A stretch of 64,000 bases of DNA from Catellatospora sp. TT07R-123 (GCF_018327705.1 NZ_BNEM01000002.1:2914001-2978000), one strand, 5' to 3'; positions 18,662 through 27,881 are shown, counted from the stretch's first letter. The notes: generated by a model not told the origin, from the sequence alone. Made by a program: numbers and translations.

Positions 18662-19836
18662 CCGCGGCCGGGCTCGGCGGCGGGCCGCCGGGCCGTCCCG
18701 GCACCCTGCCCGTCCCCGCGCCCGGCGACCTGGGCACGGTCCACGTCGTCCTGCCCGGCGACATCGACGACCCGGCGGCGCCCAGCGGCGGCAACCGCTA
18801 CGACCGGCGGATCTGCGCCGGGCTGGCGGGCGCGGGCTGGACGGTGCGTGAGCACGGCCTGCCCGGGGCGTGGCCGCACCCCGGCCCGAATGCCGTCCGG
18901 CGGCTCACGACGCTGCTCGCCGCGCTGCCCGACGGCGCGACCGTGCTGGTCGACGGCCTGGTCGCGGTCGGCGTGCCGGAGCCGCTGACCGCCCATGCGG
19001 CGCGGCTGCGGACGGTCGTGCTGGCGCACATGGTGTTCGGCGACGCCGACGCGGCGCTGGCCGGGGCGGAGCACGCGGTCCTGACGGCCGCCCGCGCCGT
19101 CGTCACCACCAGCCGGTGGTGCCGCGAGCGGCTGATCAGCCGGTACGGACTACCGCCCGCCACCGTCCACGCCGCACCGCCCGGCGCCGACCCCGCCGCC
19201 GTCGCCCCCGGCACCCCTGTGGGCACCCGGCTGCTGTGCGTGGCCGCCGTCGCCGCCCACAAGGGACACGACACCCTGGTCGCGGCACTGACCACGCTGA
19301 CCGGCCTGGACTGGGACTGCACCTGCGTCGGCCCGCTCGACCGCGACCCCGCGTTCACCGCCCGGCTGCGCGCCGACGCGGCCCCGCTCGCCGGCCGGCT
19401 GCACCTGACCGGCCCGCGCACCGGCCCGGACCTCGACGCCGCGTACGCCGCCGCCGACCTGCTGGTGCTGGCCTCGCGCGGCGAGTCGTACGGCATGGTG
19501 ATCACCGAGGCGCTGGCCCGGGGCGTCCCCGTGCTGGCCACCGACGTGCAGGGGCTGCCCGAGGCGCTGGGCCGGGCCCCGGACGGCACCCGGCCCGGCC
19601 TGCTCGTCCCGCCCGGCGATCCGGCCGCGCTCGCCGCCGCGCTGCGCCGCTGGCTCACCGACCCCGGCCTGCGCACCACGCTCCGCCGCGCCGCGCTGGG
19701 CCGCCGCGCCACGCTGACCGGCTGGGACCGCACCACCGCCGCGATCTCCGGCGTGCTGGCGTCACTGCCGGCCGAACCCGCGCTCCCCGGCGGCCGGACT
19801 GTGTATAACTCCACAGACGAGCCACGGAAGGAATGA
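18658..19836 (+). CDS. GT4-family glycosyltransferase
   Basis: 392 aa, GT-B fold. The C-terminal half shows [20 protein letters not shown] and the EX7E motif ESYGMVITE (about residues 275-285), the donor-binding signature of retaining GT4 enzymes using nucleotide sugars. No signal peptide is seen, so it is cytoplasmic or membrane-peripheral. The GTG start at 18658 lies within the previous stop (GTGA). In the operon it would glycosylate a lipid or polar acceptor that the next gene's product may help move across the membrane. Donor and acceptor are unknown. Confidence 0.9.
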   Translation: MTAAGLGGGPPGRPGTLPVPAPGDLGTVHVVLPGDIDDPAAPSGGNRYDRRICAGLAGAGWTVREHGLPGAWPHPGPNAVRRLTTLLAALPDGATVLVDGLVAVGVPEPLTAHAARLRTVVLAHMVFGDADAALAGAEHAVLTAARAVVTTSRWCRERLISRYGLPPATVHAAPPGADPAAVAPGTPVGTRLLCVAAVAAHKGHDTLVAALTTLTGLDWDCTCVGPLDRDPAFTARLRADAAPLAGRLHLTGPRTGPDLDAAYAAADLLVLASRGESYGMVITEALARGVPVLATDVQGLPEALGRAPDGTRPGLLVPPGDPAALAAALRRWLTDPGLRTTLRRAALGRRATLTGWDRTTAAISGVLASLPAEPALPGGRTVYNSTDEPRKE

Positions 19837-19837
19837 C

Positions 19838-20824
19838 GTGCGGCCGAACATGCGCGACGGGTGGGCCTGGGCCCGGCTGCTCGGCGGGCTGCTCCTGCTC
19901 GGCCTGCTGGTGTGGCAGGTCGGCACCGGCCCGTTCCTCGACGGCGTACGCCGCGTCGACCCGGTGGTGCTGGCCGCCGCGCTCGGCCTCGGCGCGCTGG
20001 CCACCGTCGGCAGCGCCTGGCGCTGGTCCCTGGTCGCGGCCGGGCTCGGCGTACGGCTGCCGCTGCGCCGCGCCGTCGCCGCCTACTACCGCTCGCTGCT
20101 GATCAACACGACCGTGCCCGGCGGGGTCGTCGGCGACGTGCACCGGGCTGTGCGGCACGGGCTCGACATCAGCGACCTGCGCCTGGCCGCACGCGCCGTG
20201 GTGCTGGAACGCGCCATCGGGCTGGCCGTGCAGGTCGCCGCGTCCACGCTGCTGCTGCTGGTGCTGCCCTCGCCGGTGCGCGCCCGGATGCCCCTGATCG
20301 CCGGGGCCGTGCTCGCCGCCGGGCTGGTCCTGGCGGTGGCGGGCCGGGTGCTGCTGCGGGGCCGCACCGCCCGCTGGGCCCGTACGCTGCGCGCCACCGG
20401 CGCCGACGTCCGCGCCGCGCTGCGCGGGCGCCGGTGGCTCGGCATCGCCGCCGCCTCCGCCCTCATCGTCCCCGCACACCTGGTGCTGTTCCTGCTCGCC
20501 GCCCGCACCGCGGGCGCCACCGCCCCGGCATCCCTGCTCGTGCCGCTGACCCAGCTCGCCCTGCTGGCCATGGCCCTGCCGCTGAACGTGGCCGGCTGGG
20601 GGCCGCGCGAAGGCGTCGCCGCCTGGGCGTTCGCCGCCGCCGGGCTGACCGCCGCCCAGGGCGTCGCCACCGCCGCCACGTACGGCGTGCTCACCCTCGC
20701 CGCCACCCTCCCCGGCGTCCTCACGCTCCTCCCTGAGCGAAGGAAGGGCACCCTCCCATCGGAATCCGAGGTGGAAGGGCCCCTTCCCCACCCCGCGACG
20801 GCGCTGGAGGCCGCGCGGCGATGA
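19838..20824 (+). CDS. YbhN/UPF0104 (lysylphosphatidylglycerol synthase TM domain-like) integral membrane protein
   Basis: 328 aa with about eight membrane helices. NTTVPGGVVGDVHRAVRHG and GWGPREGVAAWAF are the characteristic conserved loops of the YbhN/AglD/LPG-synthase transmembrane family. Members act in lipid movement across the membrane or in glycolipid-linked pathways. GGAAGGA at 19826-19832 lies 5 nt before GTG 19838, and the gap from the GT gene is 1 bp. The last about 30 codons lie on a diverged palindromic repeat (20733-20789) and give a charged, unrelated tail. The stop overlaps the next start (ATGA). Confidence 0.88.
   Translation: MRPNMRDGWAWARLLGGLLLLGLLVWQVGTGPFLDGVRRVDPVVLAAALGLGALATVGSAWRWSLVAAGLGVRLPLRRAVAAYYRSLLINTTVPGGVVGDVHRAVRHGLDISDLRLAARAVVLERAIGLAVQVAASTLLLLVLPSPVRARMPLIAGAVLAAGLVLAVAGRVLLRGRTARWARTLRATGADVRAALRGRRWLGIAAASALIVPAHLVLFLLAARTAGATAPASLLVPLTQLALLAMALPLNVAGWGPREGVAAWAFAAAGLTAAQGVATAATYGVLTLAATLPGVLTLLPERRKGTLPSESEVEGPLPHPATALEAARR
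20733..20789 (+). repeat. Palindromic repeat, family 2, copy inside the YbhN-like gene
   Basis: Begins CTGAGCGAAGGAAGGGCACC and has a later partner GGAAGGGCCCCTTCC. The first 20 bases match the element at 30297-30352 at all but one position, and the overall length is the same. Here it is in frame within the 3' end of a gene. Confidence 0.65.
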
Positions 20825-22515
20825 ACCAGCCAGCACCGCCCCGTTCAGGAGGAACCGACGTGCCGCCCGACGACGAGCTCACCGCGCCCGCCACCCGACG
20901 CACGACGGCACGGGCGGTCGCGGGACGGGTGCTCACCGGACTCGCGCTGGTGGTGCTGCTGGCGGTGCTGCTCGCGCCGGAGCGGATCTCGCAGCTCAGC
21001 CCGGCCGGGTTCGTACGCGTACCCGTCGACGGGCTGGTCGCGATCGGCCTGGTGCTGGCCCTGCCGCAGCGGGCCCGGCGGATCGCGGTGCCCGTCCTCG
21101 GGGCGCTGCTCGGGGTGCTCGCCGTGCTGAAGGTGGTCAGCCTCGGGTTCTCCCAGTTCCTGGACCGGCCGTTCAACCCGGTGCAGGACGGGTCGTTCCT
21201 GGACGCGGCGGTGGAATACGTGCGCCGGTCGGCCGGGGACGGGCTCGCCGACGCCGTCGTGGCGGGCGCGGTCGCGCTGGCGGTCGGCCTGATCCTGCTG
21301 ACCAGCGTGTCGTTTCGCCGCATCACCCGGGTGGCCGTCGCACACCGCACCGCCGGTGCCCGCACGCTGGCCCTGCTCACGGTGGTCTGGGCCGCCTGCG
21401 CGCTGACGGGCGCCCAGCTCGTGCCCGGACTGCCGGTGGCCGCGCACGACACCTACGATCGGGTCGCGCAGCTGCGCGCCGGGGCCCGCGACCACGACGC
21501 GTTCCTCGGCCAGCTCGCGGCCGACGCCTACGCGCAGGTGCCCGGGTCGCAGCTGCTCACCGGGCTGCGCGGCAAGGACGTCCTGGTCACCTTCGTCGAG
21601 AGCTACGGCCGGATCGCGCTGTCCGACCCCGAGCTGGCCGCGCAGGTCGAACCGGTGCTGACCACCGGATACGAGCGGCTGCGCGCCGCCGGGTACACCG
21701 CCCGCAGCGGCTGGCTCACCTCGTCCACCGCCGGGGGCGGCAGCTGGCTGGCCCAGTCGACCCTGCTGTCCGGCCTGTGGATCGACAGCGCACCCCGCTA
21801 CCAGGCGTTCCTCTACAGCCACCGGATGACGCTGAGCAGCGCGGCCAAGCTGGCCGGATGGCACACCGCGTCGGTCATGCCCGCCACCACCCAGCCGTGG
21901 CCCGAGGGCGCCGTCTACGGCTACCACCAGACCTACATCGGGCCGGACCTGGGCTACCAGGGGCCGACGTACAGCTTCGGGGTCATTCCCGACCAGTACA
22001 CGCTGTCGGAGTTCCAGCGGCGCGAGCGCGGCGACGGCCATACCCCCGTGATGGCGGCGATCGCACTGATCTCCAGCCACTCCCCCTGGCAGCCGGTGCC
22101 GCCCATGCTCGGGTGGGACCGGGCCGGGGACAGCTCGGCGTACCCGGCCGAGCCGCGCGCCGACGCCCTCACCGAGCAGGACCACGACCGGGTCCGCACC
22201 GCCTACCGCACCGCCGTCGCCTACTCGCTGGAGACCCTGATCTCGTACGTCGAGCACTACGGCGGCAACGACCTGGTCATGGTGTTCCTGGGCGACCACC
22301 AGCCCGCGCCGTCGGTGACCGGCGCGGACGCCAACCGCGACGTGCCGGTCACGATCCTGGCCCACGACCCGGCCGTGCTCGACCGCGTCGCGTCCTGGGG
22401 CTGGCAGCCCGGCCTGCGCCCCGGCCCGGACGCACCGGTCTGGCGCATGGACGCCTTCCGCGACCGCTTCCTGGCCGCGTTCGGCGGCCCGGCGCCCGCG
22501 CCGACCCCGCACTGA
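20821..22515 (+). CDS. LtaS-like membrane phosphotransferase (alkaline phosphatase superfamily)
   Basis: 564 aa. About five membrane helices occupy the first 210 residues, then an extracytoplasmic sulfatase/phosphatase-fold domain follows. FVESYGR, STAGGGSW (region of the expected Ser/Thr nucleophile) and FLGDHQPAP (metal-binding Asp-His) match phosphoglycerol-transferase/lipoteichoic-acid-synthase type enzymes. The domain would act outside the membrane, adding or removing a phospho-polyol group. Its start lies in the ATGA overlap at the end of the YbhN gene. As last gene of the operon it probably finishes the envelope molecule. A simple sulfatase activity is less likely because no Cys/Ser-X-Pro-X-Arg sulfatase motif is seen. 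Confidence 0.82.
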   Translation: MNQPAPPRSGGTDVPPDDELTAPATRRTTARAVAGRVLTGLALVVLLAVLLAPERISQLSPAGFVRVPVDGLVAIGLVLALPQRARRIAVPVLGALLGVLAVLKVVSLGFSQFLDRPFNPVQDGSFLDAAVEYVRRSAGDGLADAVVAGAVALAVGLILLTSVSFRRITRVAVAHRTAGARTLALLTVVWAACALTGAQLVPGLPVAAHDTYDRVAQLRAGARDHDAFLGQLAADAYAQVPGSQLLTGLRGKDVLVTFVESYGRIALSDPELAAQVEPVLTTGYERLRAAGYTARSGWLTSSTAGGGSWLAQSTLLSGLWIDSAPRYQAFLYSHRMTLSSAAKLAGWHTASVMPATTQPWPEGAVYGYHQTYIGPDLGYQGPTYSFGVIPDQYTLSEFQRRERGDGHTPVMAAIALISSHSPWQPVPPMLGWDRAGDSSAYPAEPRADALTEQDHDRVRTAYRTAVAYSLETLISYVEHYGGNDLVMVFLGDHQPAPSVTGADANRDVPVTILAHDPAVLDRVASWGWQPGLRPGPDAPVWRMDAFRDRFLAAFGGPAPAPTPH

Positions 22516-22617
22516 CCTCGACCGACGTATATGCATTGACCCGCGTCACGGTCCGACCGCACGCTGGTGACGCCGCACCGCCACGGTGACGGGCCACAGG
22601 CGACGGAGGTCGAACGC

Positions 22618-23637
22618 ATGCGCCACACCAGGATCGGGCTCCGGCGGACGCTGGCCGCGCTGGCCGCCGCGCTGCTGCTGGCGGCGGGCACCGGCTGCGA
22701 CCCGATCACCGACGACCCGCCCGCCGGACCCGGTGCCAAGCCGGAGGCCGAGGGCTGCTCGGTCGATCAGAGCCGCACCCAGGCCCTGCTGCCGAAGGAC
22801 GGCTTCGAGGTCTGGGAGGAGAAGCACCACGTCACGGTCAACCCGTGCCTGGAGTTCCTCGACCTGGTCTCCACCGTGCTGGACCTCGTCCCCGAGGCCG
22901 AGCGCAAGCAGGTCAGGCGGTTCGACGCGTTCCGGTCCAAGCTGACCACGACGGTGAACCGGCTCAACGACCTCAAGGACGTGATCCAGTGCGGCTACCA
23001 GACCGACCGCCTGGCCGTCGGCGTCTACCAGGGTACGAAGATCAAGTGGTCGGTCGGCGCGGTGCTCGTCATCCGCGGTGACGCCGACGCCTTCCTCGAC
23101 GTGTCCGGCTGCTACCTGGGCAAGCTGATCCGCAACTACATCTGCCCCGGCTGCGGCGGCGGCGAGGAGCGGCCCAAACCCGAGATCCGGCCGTGCTTCG
23201 ACTACGCGCGGAAGACCTCGGGCGGCCAGGACTTCACCGTGCTCTGGGTCGCCTCCAGCAACATCCTCTGCGCGGGCCTGCACGACGCGTTCACCGACGA
23301 CTTCGACAAGGACCTCCAGCAGGCCGAGACCCTGGGCCGGCCGACGCTGGTGATCCGCGACGCCGCCGCGACCACGGCCACGCGCAAGGGCGCGATCCCG
23401 TACGGCAGCACCGTCTACCTCCAGTGCTACACCAAGGGCGAAACGGTCAGCAGCCCGGTCAGCGACTACGGCCCGACCACGACGGACCAGTGGGACCGCG
23501 TCACCTTCGACGGCGTCACCGGGTTCGTCTCGCACGCGTGGATCAGCGAGCGCAACGACGAGGCACCCCCGCCGATCGGCGGCGGGCAGCCGTCCGACTA
23601 TCCGGAGACCGGCTACAACCTGCCCGAATGCACGTAG
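22618..23637 (+). CDS. Secreted or lipid-anchored protein with SH3b-like C-terminal domain, function unknown
   Basis: 339 aa. The basic start and hydrophobic segment end in a GTGC lipobox-like sequence at about residue 27, so it may be a lipoprotein. Residues 45-240 form an unrecognised domain with several Cys, including CPGCGGG near 180. The last about 90 residues resemble a bacterial SH3 domain (GSTVYLQCYTKG ... VSHAWISE), a fold often used to bind cell wall. GGAGGT lies 7 nt before ATG 22618. It follows the LtaS-like gene by 100 bp with its own possible promoter (TATATG at about 22530). A strong hairpin follows 9 bp after the stop. Confidence 0.75.
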   Translation: MRHTRIGLRRTLAALAAALLLAAGTGCDPITDDPPAGPGAKPEAEGCSVDQSRTQALLPKDGFEVWEEKHHVTVNPCLEFLDLVSTVLDLVPEAERKQVRRFDAFRSKLTTTVNRLNDLKDVIQCGYQTDRLAVGVYQGTKIKWSVGAVLVIRGDADAFLDVSGCYLGKLIRNYICPGCGGGEERPKPEIRPCFDYARKTSGGQDFTVLWVASSNILCAGLHDAFTDDFDKDLQQAETLGRPTLVIRDAAATTATRKGAIPYGSTVYLQCYTKGETVSSPVSDYGPTTTDQWDRVTFDGVTGFVSHAWISERNDEAPPPIGGGQPSDYPETGYNLPECT

Positions 23638-23646
23638 GACGGAGCG

Positions 23647-23677
23647 GGTCCGGGGCGGCGGCTCGCCGCCCCGGACC
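23647..23677. terminator. Bidirectional hairpin between the SH3b protein gene and asnB
   Basis: A perfect 14-bp stem (23647-23660 with 23664-23677) and a 3-nt loop lie between convergent stops. Confidence 0.8.
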
Positions 23678-25489
23678 TCAGCGGATGCTGACCGAGTAGC
23701 GGCGCAGCCAGGCGTCGAGCTCCAGCACGTACGCCACGTGCTGGGTCGCCGTCCAGTCGTCCAGGTGCCCGTGGTTGACGTCCAGCAGCGCCTTCAGCCG
23801 CCGCGCCGACACCAGCCGGAACACCGGCGCACCCGGCTCGGCCAGCAGCTCGCGGGCCCGCTCCCACAGCGCGTCCTGGTACGGCGCGGTCAGGCTCGCC
23901 GGATAGCCCGACTTGGGCCGCCAGGTGACCTGCTCGGGCAGCAGCCCGTCGACCGCCTCGCGCAGCAGCCCCTTCTCCAGGCCCCGGGCCCGGTGCAGGC
24001 CGGCGCCGATGTTCCAGGTGTACTGCACCAGCCGGTGGTCCAGGAACGGCACCCGCACCTCGACCCCGTGCGCCATCGCCAGCCGGTCGGCCCGGCGCAG
24101 CAGGAACGCCAGGTAGAAGACGATGGTCAGCCAGCGGACCTCGCGCAGCCGGCGGCTGGGCCCGGTCTCGCCGTCCAGCGACGGCATCTGCTCCAGCGCG
24201 GCCAGGCAGCGCTGCCGGGCGTACCGGACCGGCCGCACCTGCCGCAGCGTCTCCCGCCGCAGCACCCCCACCAGCGGCTGGTACGTCGACGACCACGGGA
24301 ACGTGCCGCGCGGGGCGGCCGCCGCGTCGTGCCAGCGGTAGCCCGCGAACAGCTCGTCGGCGCCCTCGCCGGACAGCACCACCCGCCGGTGCGGGCTGAT
24401 CCGCGCGAACAGGTGCGACAGCGACGCGTTGATGGTGGTCAGGCTGGGCAGGTCCATCGAGCACAGGGTCGCGTCGTGCGCCCGCAGCAGGTCACCGGTG
24501 CCGACCTCGACGGTGCGGTGCTCGGTGGCGGCGTGCCGGGCCACCGCCAGCGCGTACGGGTGGTCGTGGCTGCGGTGGAACGCGCTGGCGGCGTGCGCGG
24601 CGGCGCTGCCGTGGTCGACGTCGAAGGTGAGCAGCGGCTGGGTGGTCGTCCCGGCGGCCAGCGCCACCACGGCCGAGCTGTCCAGCCCGCCCGACAGCAG
24701 CGCGCCCACCGGCACGTCGGCGGCCGCCTGCTCGATCACGGCCCGTTCCAGCAGGTCGCGTACGCGGCGGACGGTGGTCTCGCGGTCGTCGAGGTGCGGG
24801 TGGCTCTCCAGCTGCCAGTAGTGGCGCCGGGTCAGCCCGTCGCGGTCGTAGCGCAGCACGGTCGCGGGCGGCACCTCCTCGATGCCGCGCAGCACCGCGT
24901 GCCCCGGCGAGGTCATCGGCACCAGGCCCAGCAGCTCGCCGAGCCCTTCGGTGTCGACCTCGGCGGTGATGTCGGGGTGGGCCAGCAGCGCCTTGAGCTC
25001 CGAGCCGAACACCACGTCGGTGGGGGTGCGCGCGAAGTAGAGCGGCTTGACGCCGAGCCGGTCGCGCACGAGCAGCAGCAGCTCCAGGTCGCAGTCCCAC
25101 AGCCCGAACGCGAAGATCCCGCGCAGGTGGTGCACGAAGTCCTCACCCCAGTGCAGGTACGCCCGCAGCACGACCTCGGTGTCGCTGCGGCCGGTGAACC
25201 GGTGCCCGGCGGCGGTGAGCTGCTCGCGCAGCTGGAAGTGGTTGTAGACCTCGCCGCTGAACGTGATCGCGACCTCGCCGCTGCCGGGGCGCCGCACCAG
25301 CATGGGCTGGGCGCCGCCGGAGCGGTCGATGATGGCCAGCCGGTTGTGTCCGAAGGCGACGTGATCGTCTACCCATACGCCCGCGTCGTCCGGGCCGCGG
25401 TGGTGCTGTGTCGCGGTCATCGCATCGATGACCTGCCTGTTCCGGGCCTGGCCCTGCCACCAGGCGACCAGTCCCGCAATCCCGCACAT
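23678..25489 (-). CDS. asnB: Asparagine synthase (glutamine-hydrolysing)
   Basis: 603 aa. It begins MCGIAGL, so Cys2 becomes the N-terminal nucleophile of the glutaminase domain (1-190). The synthetase domain has the PPi loop SGGLDSSAVVAL and LSGEGADELFAGY. The reaction is Asp + Gln + ATP to Asn + Glu + AMP + PPi, in the cytoplasm. ATG 25489 is required to expose Cys2, and GGAGGGG precedes it; longer readings are rejected. Paralogues in actinomycetes sometimes amidate cell-wall or natural-product substrates, so a specialised role near the envelope genes is possible but unsupported. It is separated from the divergent DUF1254 gene by two palindromes. Confidence 0.9.
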   Translation of the reverse strand: MCGIAGLVAWWQGQARNRQVIDAMTATQHHRGPDDAGVWVDDHVAFGHNRLAIIDRSGGAQPMLVRRPGSGEVAITFSGEVYNHFQLREQLTAAGHRFTGRSDTEVVLRAYLHWGEDFVHHLRGIFAFGLWDCDLELLLLVRDRLGVKPLYFARTPTDVVFGSELKALLAHPDITAEVDTEGLGELLGLVPMTSPGHAVLRGIEEVPPATVLRYDRDGLTRRHYWQLESHPHLDDRETTVRRVRDLLERAVIEQAAADVPVGALLSGGLDSSAVVALAAGTTTQPLLTFDVDHGSAAAHAASAFHRSHDHPYALAVARHAATEHRTVEVGTGDLLRAHDATLCSMDLPSLTTINASLSHLFARISPHRRVVLSGEGADELFAGYRWHDAAAAPRGTFPWSSTYQPLVGVLRRETLRQVRPVRYARQRCLAALEQMPSLDGETGPSRRLREVRWLTIVFYLAFLLRRADRLAMAHGVEVRVPFLDHRLVQYTWNIGAGLHRARGLEKGLLREAVDGLLPEQVTWRPKSGYPASLTAPYQDALWERARELLAEPGAPVFRLVSARRLKALLDVNHGHLDDWTATQHVAYVLELDAWLRRYSVSIR

Positions 25490-25628
25490 CTGCCCCTCCA
25501 TTTTGGTCAAGGGGAGTGACTCTAGTGAGGGAAGTCGATCAGACATTCACTCATTTCCGGAGATACCCGATACGCCGATAGCACCACGTCGATGCACTTC
25601 CCCACCCCACCAGCCCACACTTTCCTAG

Positions 25629-25658
25629 GGTGTTTTCGAACACACGTTCGAAAACACC
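25629..25658. repeat. Palindrome in the asnB/DUF1254 intergenic region
   Basis: Perfect 13-bp arms GGTGTTTTCGAAC and GTTCGAAAACACC around a 4-nt loop. It lies between divergent genes, so a terminator role for either is unlikely; it may be an operator or another dispersed repeat type. Confidence 0.6.
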
Positions 25659-25691
25659 GCCCTCCCCCTCCCCCACCCCGCCAAGATCGGC

Positions 25692-25755
25692 GTGCAGTTT
25701 CGGGGAAAGTGCTGGAATCTTGGCGGGTATTCCTGCACTTTCCCCGAAACTGCAC
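25692..25755. repeat. Intergenic palindromic repeat, family 1, copy C
   Basis: Perfect 21-bp arms (25692-25712 and 25735-25755) containing GCAGTTTCGGGGAAA flank a 22-nt loop. It shares the AAGATCGG left border with copy A (25683-25690), while its right border is decayed. Confidence 0.85.
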
Positions 25756-25850
25756 GAATGTCGCCGTTCGCACCTAACCTCGGCGGAGAGGTGCCGTGCG
25801 CCGGGGCCGGCGCGGCGGGCACCCGTCGGGCCCGAGCCGGAGGAGCAGCG

Positions 25851-27254
25851 ATGACCAGCACACTGCCTCGCGCAGCGGATGCGGCGCAGGCGTACCGGTT
25901 CGAGCACGGGTATCCGGCCGACGCCGCGGTGGCGCAGATCCGGGACGACGCCGACCTGGCGCGGGCGGTGACGGCGTACCGGTTCTGGTATCCGACCGTC
26001 TCGGCCGAGGGGATCTTCAACGGCAGCCGCGAGCTCGGCCTGGAGGACGGGCGCACCATGGCCGTCATGGCCACCTCGCCCCGGCAGGTCGGCTTCACCC
26101 TGAACTCCGACACCCCGTACGGCGCGGCCGCGCTCGACCTGACCGGCGGCCCGATGGTGGTCGAGCTGCCGGCCGGCCCCTACATCGGACTCGTCGACGA
26201 CCACCACCAGGCCTGGATCGCCGACCTGGGCATCCCCGGGCCGGATGCGGGCAAGGGCGGGCGGCACGTGATCCTGCCCCCCGGCTACACCGGCGCGGTG
26301 CCCGACGGGCACCACGTCGGGCGGGCCGCCACGTACAAGGTGCTGCTGGCCGTGCGCGCGCTGCCGCTGGACGGCAACCTGGGCCGGGCCCTGGACGCGC
26401 TGCGCCGGATCAAGGTGTACCCGCTCGGCCACCCGGACCGGCCGCTGGAGATCGTCGACACCACCGACCGCGACATGGACTTCACCTGCCTGCGCTGGGA
26501 GGACGACTTCGAGTTCTGGCAGGTCCTGCACCGCGTGGTGGAGACCGAGCCCGTCATCGACGCCTACCGCGGCATGTACGGCCTGCTCACCACGCTCGGC
26601 ATCATCAAGGGCCAGCCGTTCACGCCCGACCAGCGGATGACCTCGATCCTGTCCCGGGCCGCCCGCATCGGCCGCGACCAGTTGCTGGTCTCCGCGTTCG
26701 CCAGCGCCCGGCGCGACCGGATGGCCTGGCCGGACCGGCGCTGGGAGTGGGCGGGCCTGGTGCCCGACGACCCCGACTTCCAGACCCCGGTCGGGCTGGA
26801 CCTGGAGGCGCGCGACCGGTGGTTCGCCCAGGCGATCGTCGCCTCCCCCGCCATGTTCCGGCGGCAGGTCGGCGGCGGCTCGCTCTACTGGCTGGCCGCC
26901 CGGGACGCCACCGGGGCCTACCTGGACGGCGGGGCGAACTACACCCTCGTGGTGCCGCAACCGGTGCCCGCGAACCTGTTCTGGTCGGTCACCGCGTACG
27001 ACGCGCAGACGCGCTCGCAGGTGCAGGCCGCGCAGGGCCGGGCGGCACTGCGGTCGCTGGTCGAGCTGCGCGGGGTGACCGGCACCGACCCGGTGACGCT
27101 CCACTTCGGGCCGACCCCGCCGGCCGAGAACTCGGACACGCACTGGATCCAGACGGTGCCGGGGCGAGGCTGGTTCACCTACCTGCGGATCTACGGGCCG
27201 GAGCAGGCGGCGTTCGACGGCGTCTGGCGCCCCGGGGACCTCACCCGCGCCTGA
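25851..27254 (+). CDS. DUF1254/DUF1214 domain protein
   Basis: 467 aa. The N-terminal DUF1254 part (AYRFWYPTVSAEGIFNG, then FTLNSDTPYGAAALDLTGGP) and the C-terminal DUF1214 part (ANLFWSVTAYDAQTRSQV ... ENSDTHWIQTVPGRGWF) are both intact. The family is widespread and its biochemical role is not established. No signal peptide is seen, whereas many homologues are exported. GGAGGAG at 25839-25845 fixes ATG 25851. It converges with the TetR gene, with a 15-bp gap and no clear terminator between them. Confidence 0.88.
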   Translation: MTSTLPRAADAAQAYRFEHGYPADAAVAQIRDDADLARAVTAYRFWYPTVSAEGIFNGSRELGLEDGRTMAVMATSPRQVGFTLNSDTPYGAAALDLTGGPMVVELPAGPYIGLVDDHHQAWIADLGIPGPDAGKGGRHVILPPGYTGAVPDGHHVGRAATYKVLLAVRALPLDGNLGRALDALRRIKVYPLGHPDRPLEIVDTTDRDMDFTCLRWEDDFEFWQVLHRVVETEPVIDAYRGMYGLLTTLGIIKGQPFTPDQRMTSILSRAARIGRDQLLVSAFASARRDRMAWPDRRWEWAGLVPDDPDFQTPVGLDLEARDRWFAQAIVASPAMFRRQVGGGSLYWLAARDATGAYLDGGANYTLVVPQPVPANLFWSVTAYDAQTRSQVQAAQGRAALRSLVELRGVTGTDPVTLHFGPTPPAENSDTHWIQTVPGRGWFTYLRIYGPEQAAFDGVWRPGDLTRA

Positions 27255-27269
27255 CCTCCACCGTCCGGA

Positions 27270-27836
27270 TCAGCGGCGCAGCAGGGCGACGAAGGCCCGG
27301 AACGCGTCGGTCATCCGCACCTCGTCGGGGTCGAGCAGCCATTGCAGCTGCAACCCGTCCATGACCGCCACCAGCAGCGCCCCGGCCTGCTCGTGGGTCA
27401 GCCCGGCGGGCAGGTCGTCGCCGAGGTCGCGGCGGACGGCCTCGGCCATGACCGCGCGCACGGCCCGGTAGCGCTCGGTGAAGAACGGCTTGGCGGGGTG
27501 CTCGTCGGTGACGCTGTCGGCGGCGAGCACCGTGAACGACTGCACCAGGCCGGGCCGCGCGGTGTTGTGCGCGACGACCTTCTCCAGGGCGTCCAGGCCG
27601 CAGTCGTCGGGGTAGGCGTGCCGGTCGAGGTCGTCGCGCAGCCGCAGCACCTCGGCCAGCAGCGCGTCCTTGCTCGGGAAGTAGTGCAGCAGGCCCTGCT
27701 GGGTCAGGCCGACCCGCTCGGCGACGGCGGCCAGCGAGGCGCCCCGGTAGCCGCGCTCGGCGAAGACCTCCAGGGCGGCGGCGAGGATCTCCGACCGCCG
27801 CCGCTCCGGTGGGAGCCTGCGCCGCGGGTGTGTCAT
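27270..27836 (-). CDS. TetR-family transcriptional repressor
   Basis: 188 aa. The N-terminal helix-turn-helix is typical (ALEVFAERGYRGASLAAVAE, then QQGLLHYFPSKDALL), followed by an all-helical ligand domain. ATG 27836 is chosen because the family N-terminus starts about 15 residues before the first helix; another ATG at 27848 is possible and neither has a good ribosome site. It is divergent from a GH3 gene, and the 82-bp gap holds a near-ideal 20-bp palindromic operator. Likely role: autorepressor and repressor of that GH3 gene, released by a sugar or glycoside. The inducer is not predictable. Confidence 0.9.
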   Translation of the reverse strand: MTHPRRRLPPERRRSEILAAALEVFAERGYRGASLAAVAERVGLTQQGLLHYFPSKDALLAEVLRLRDDLDRHAYPDDCGLDALEKVVAHNTARPGLVQSFTVLAADSVTDEHPAKPFFTERYRAVRAVMAEAVRRDLGDDLPAGLTHEQAGALLVAVMDGLQLQWLLDPDEVRMTDAFRAFVALLRR

Positions 27837-27881
27837 GGACCGGAGCATATCGGCCCGTAGAATCACGGGATGGTAACGGTG

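Noticed and set aside
20821..22515. Classical sulfatase
   Set aside because: No Cys/Ser-X-Pro-X-Arg maturation motif is seen; the multi-helix N-terminus and GGGSW/GDHQP motifs fit the LtaS-like branch better.
25629..25658. Terminator for asnB or DUF1254
   Set aside because: It lies upstream of both divergent genes, so it cannot terminate either.
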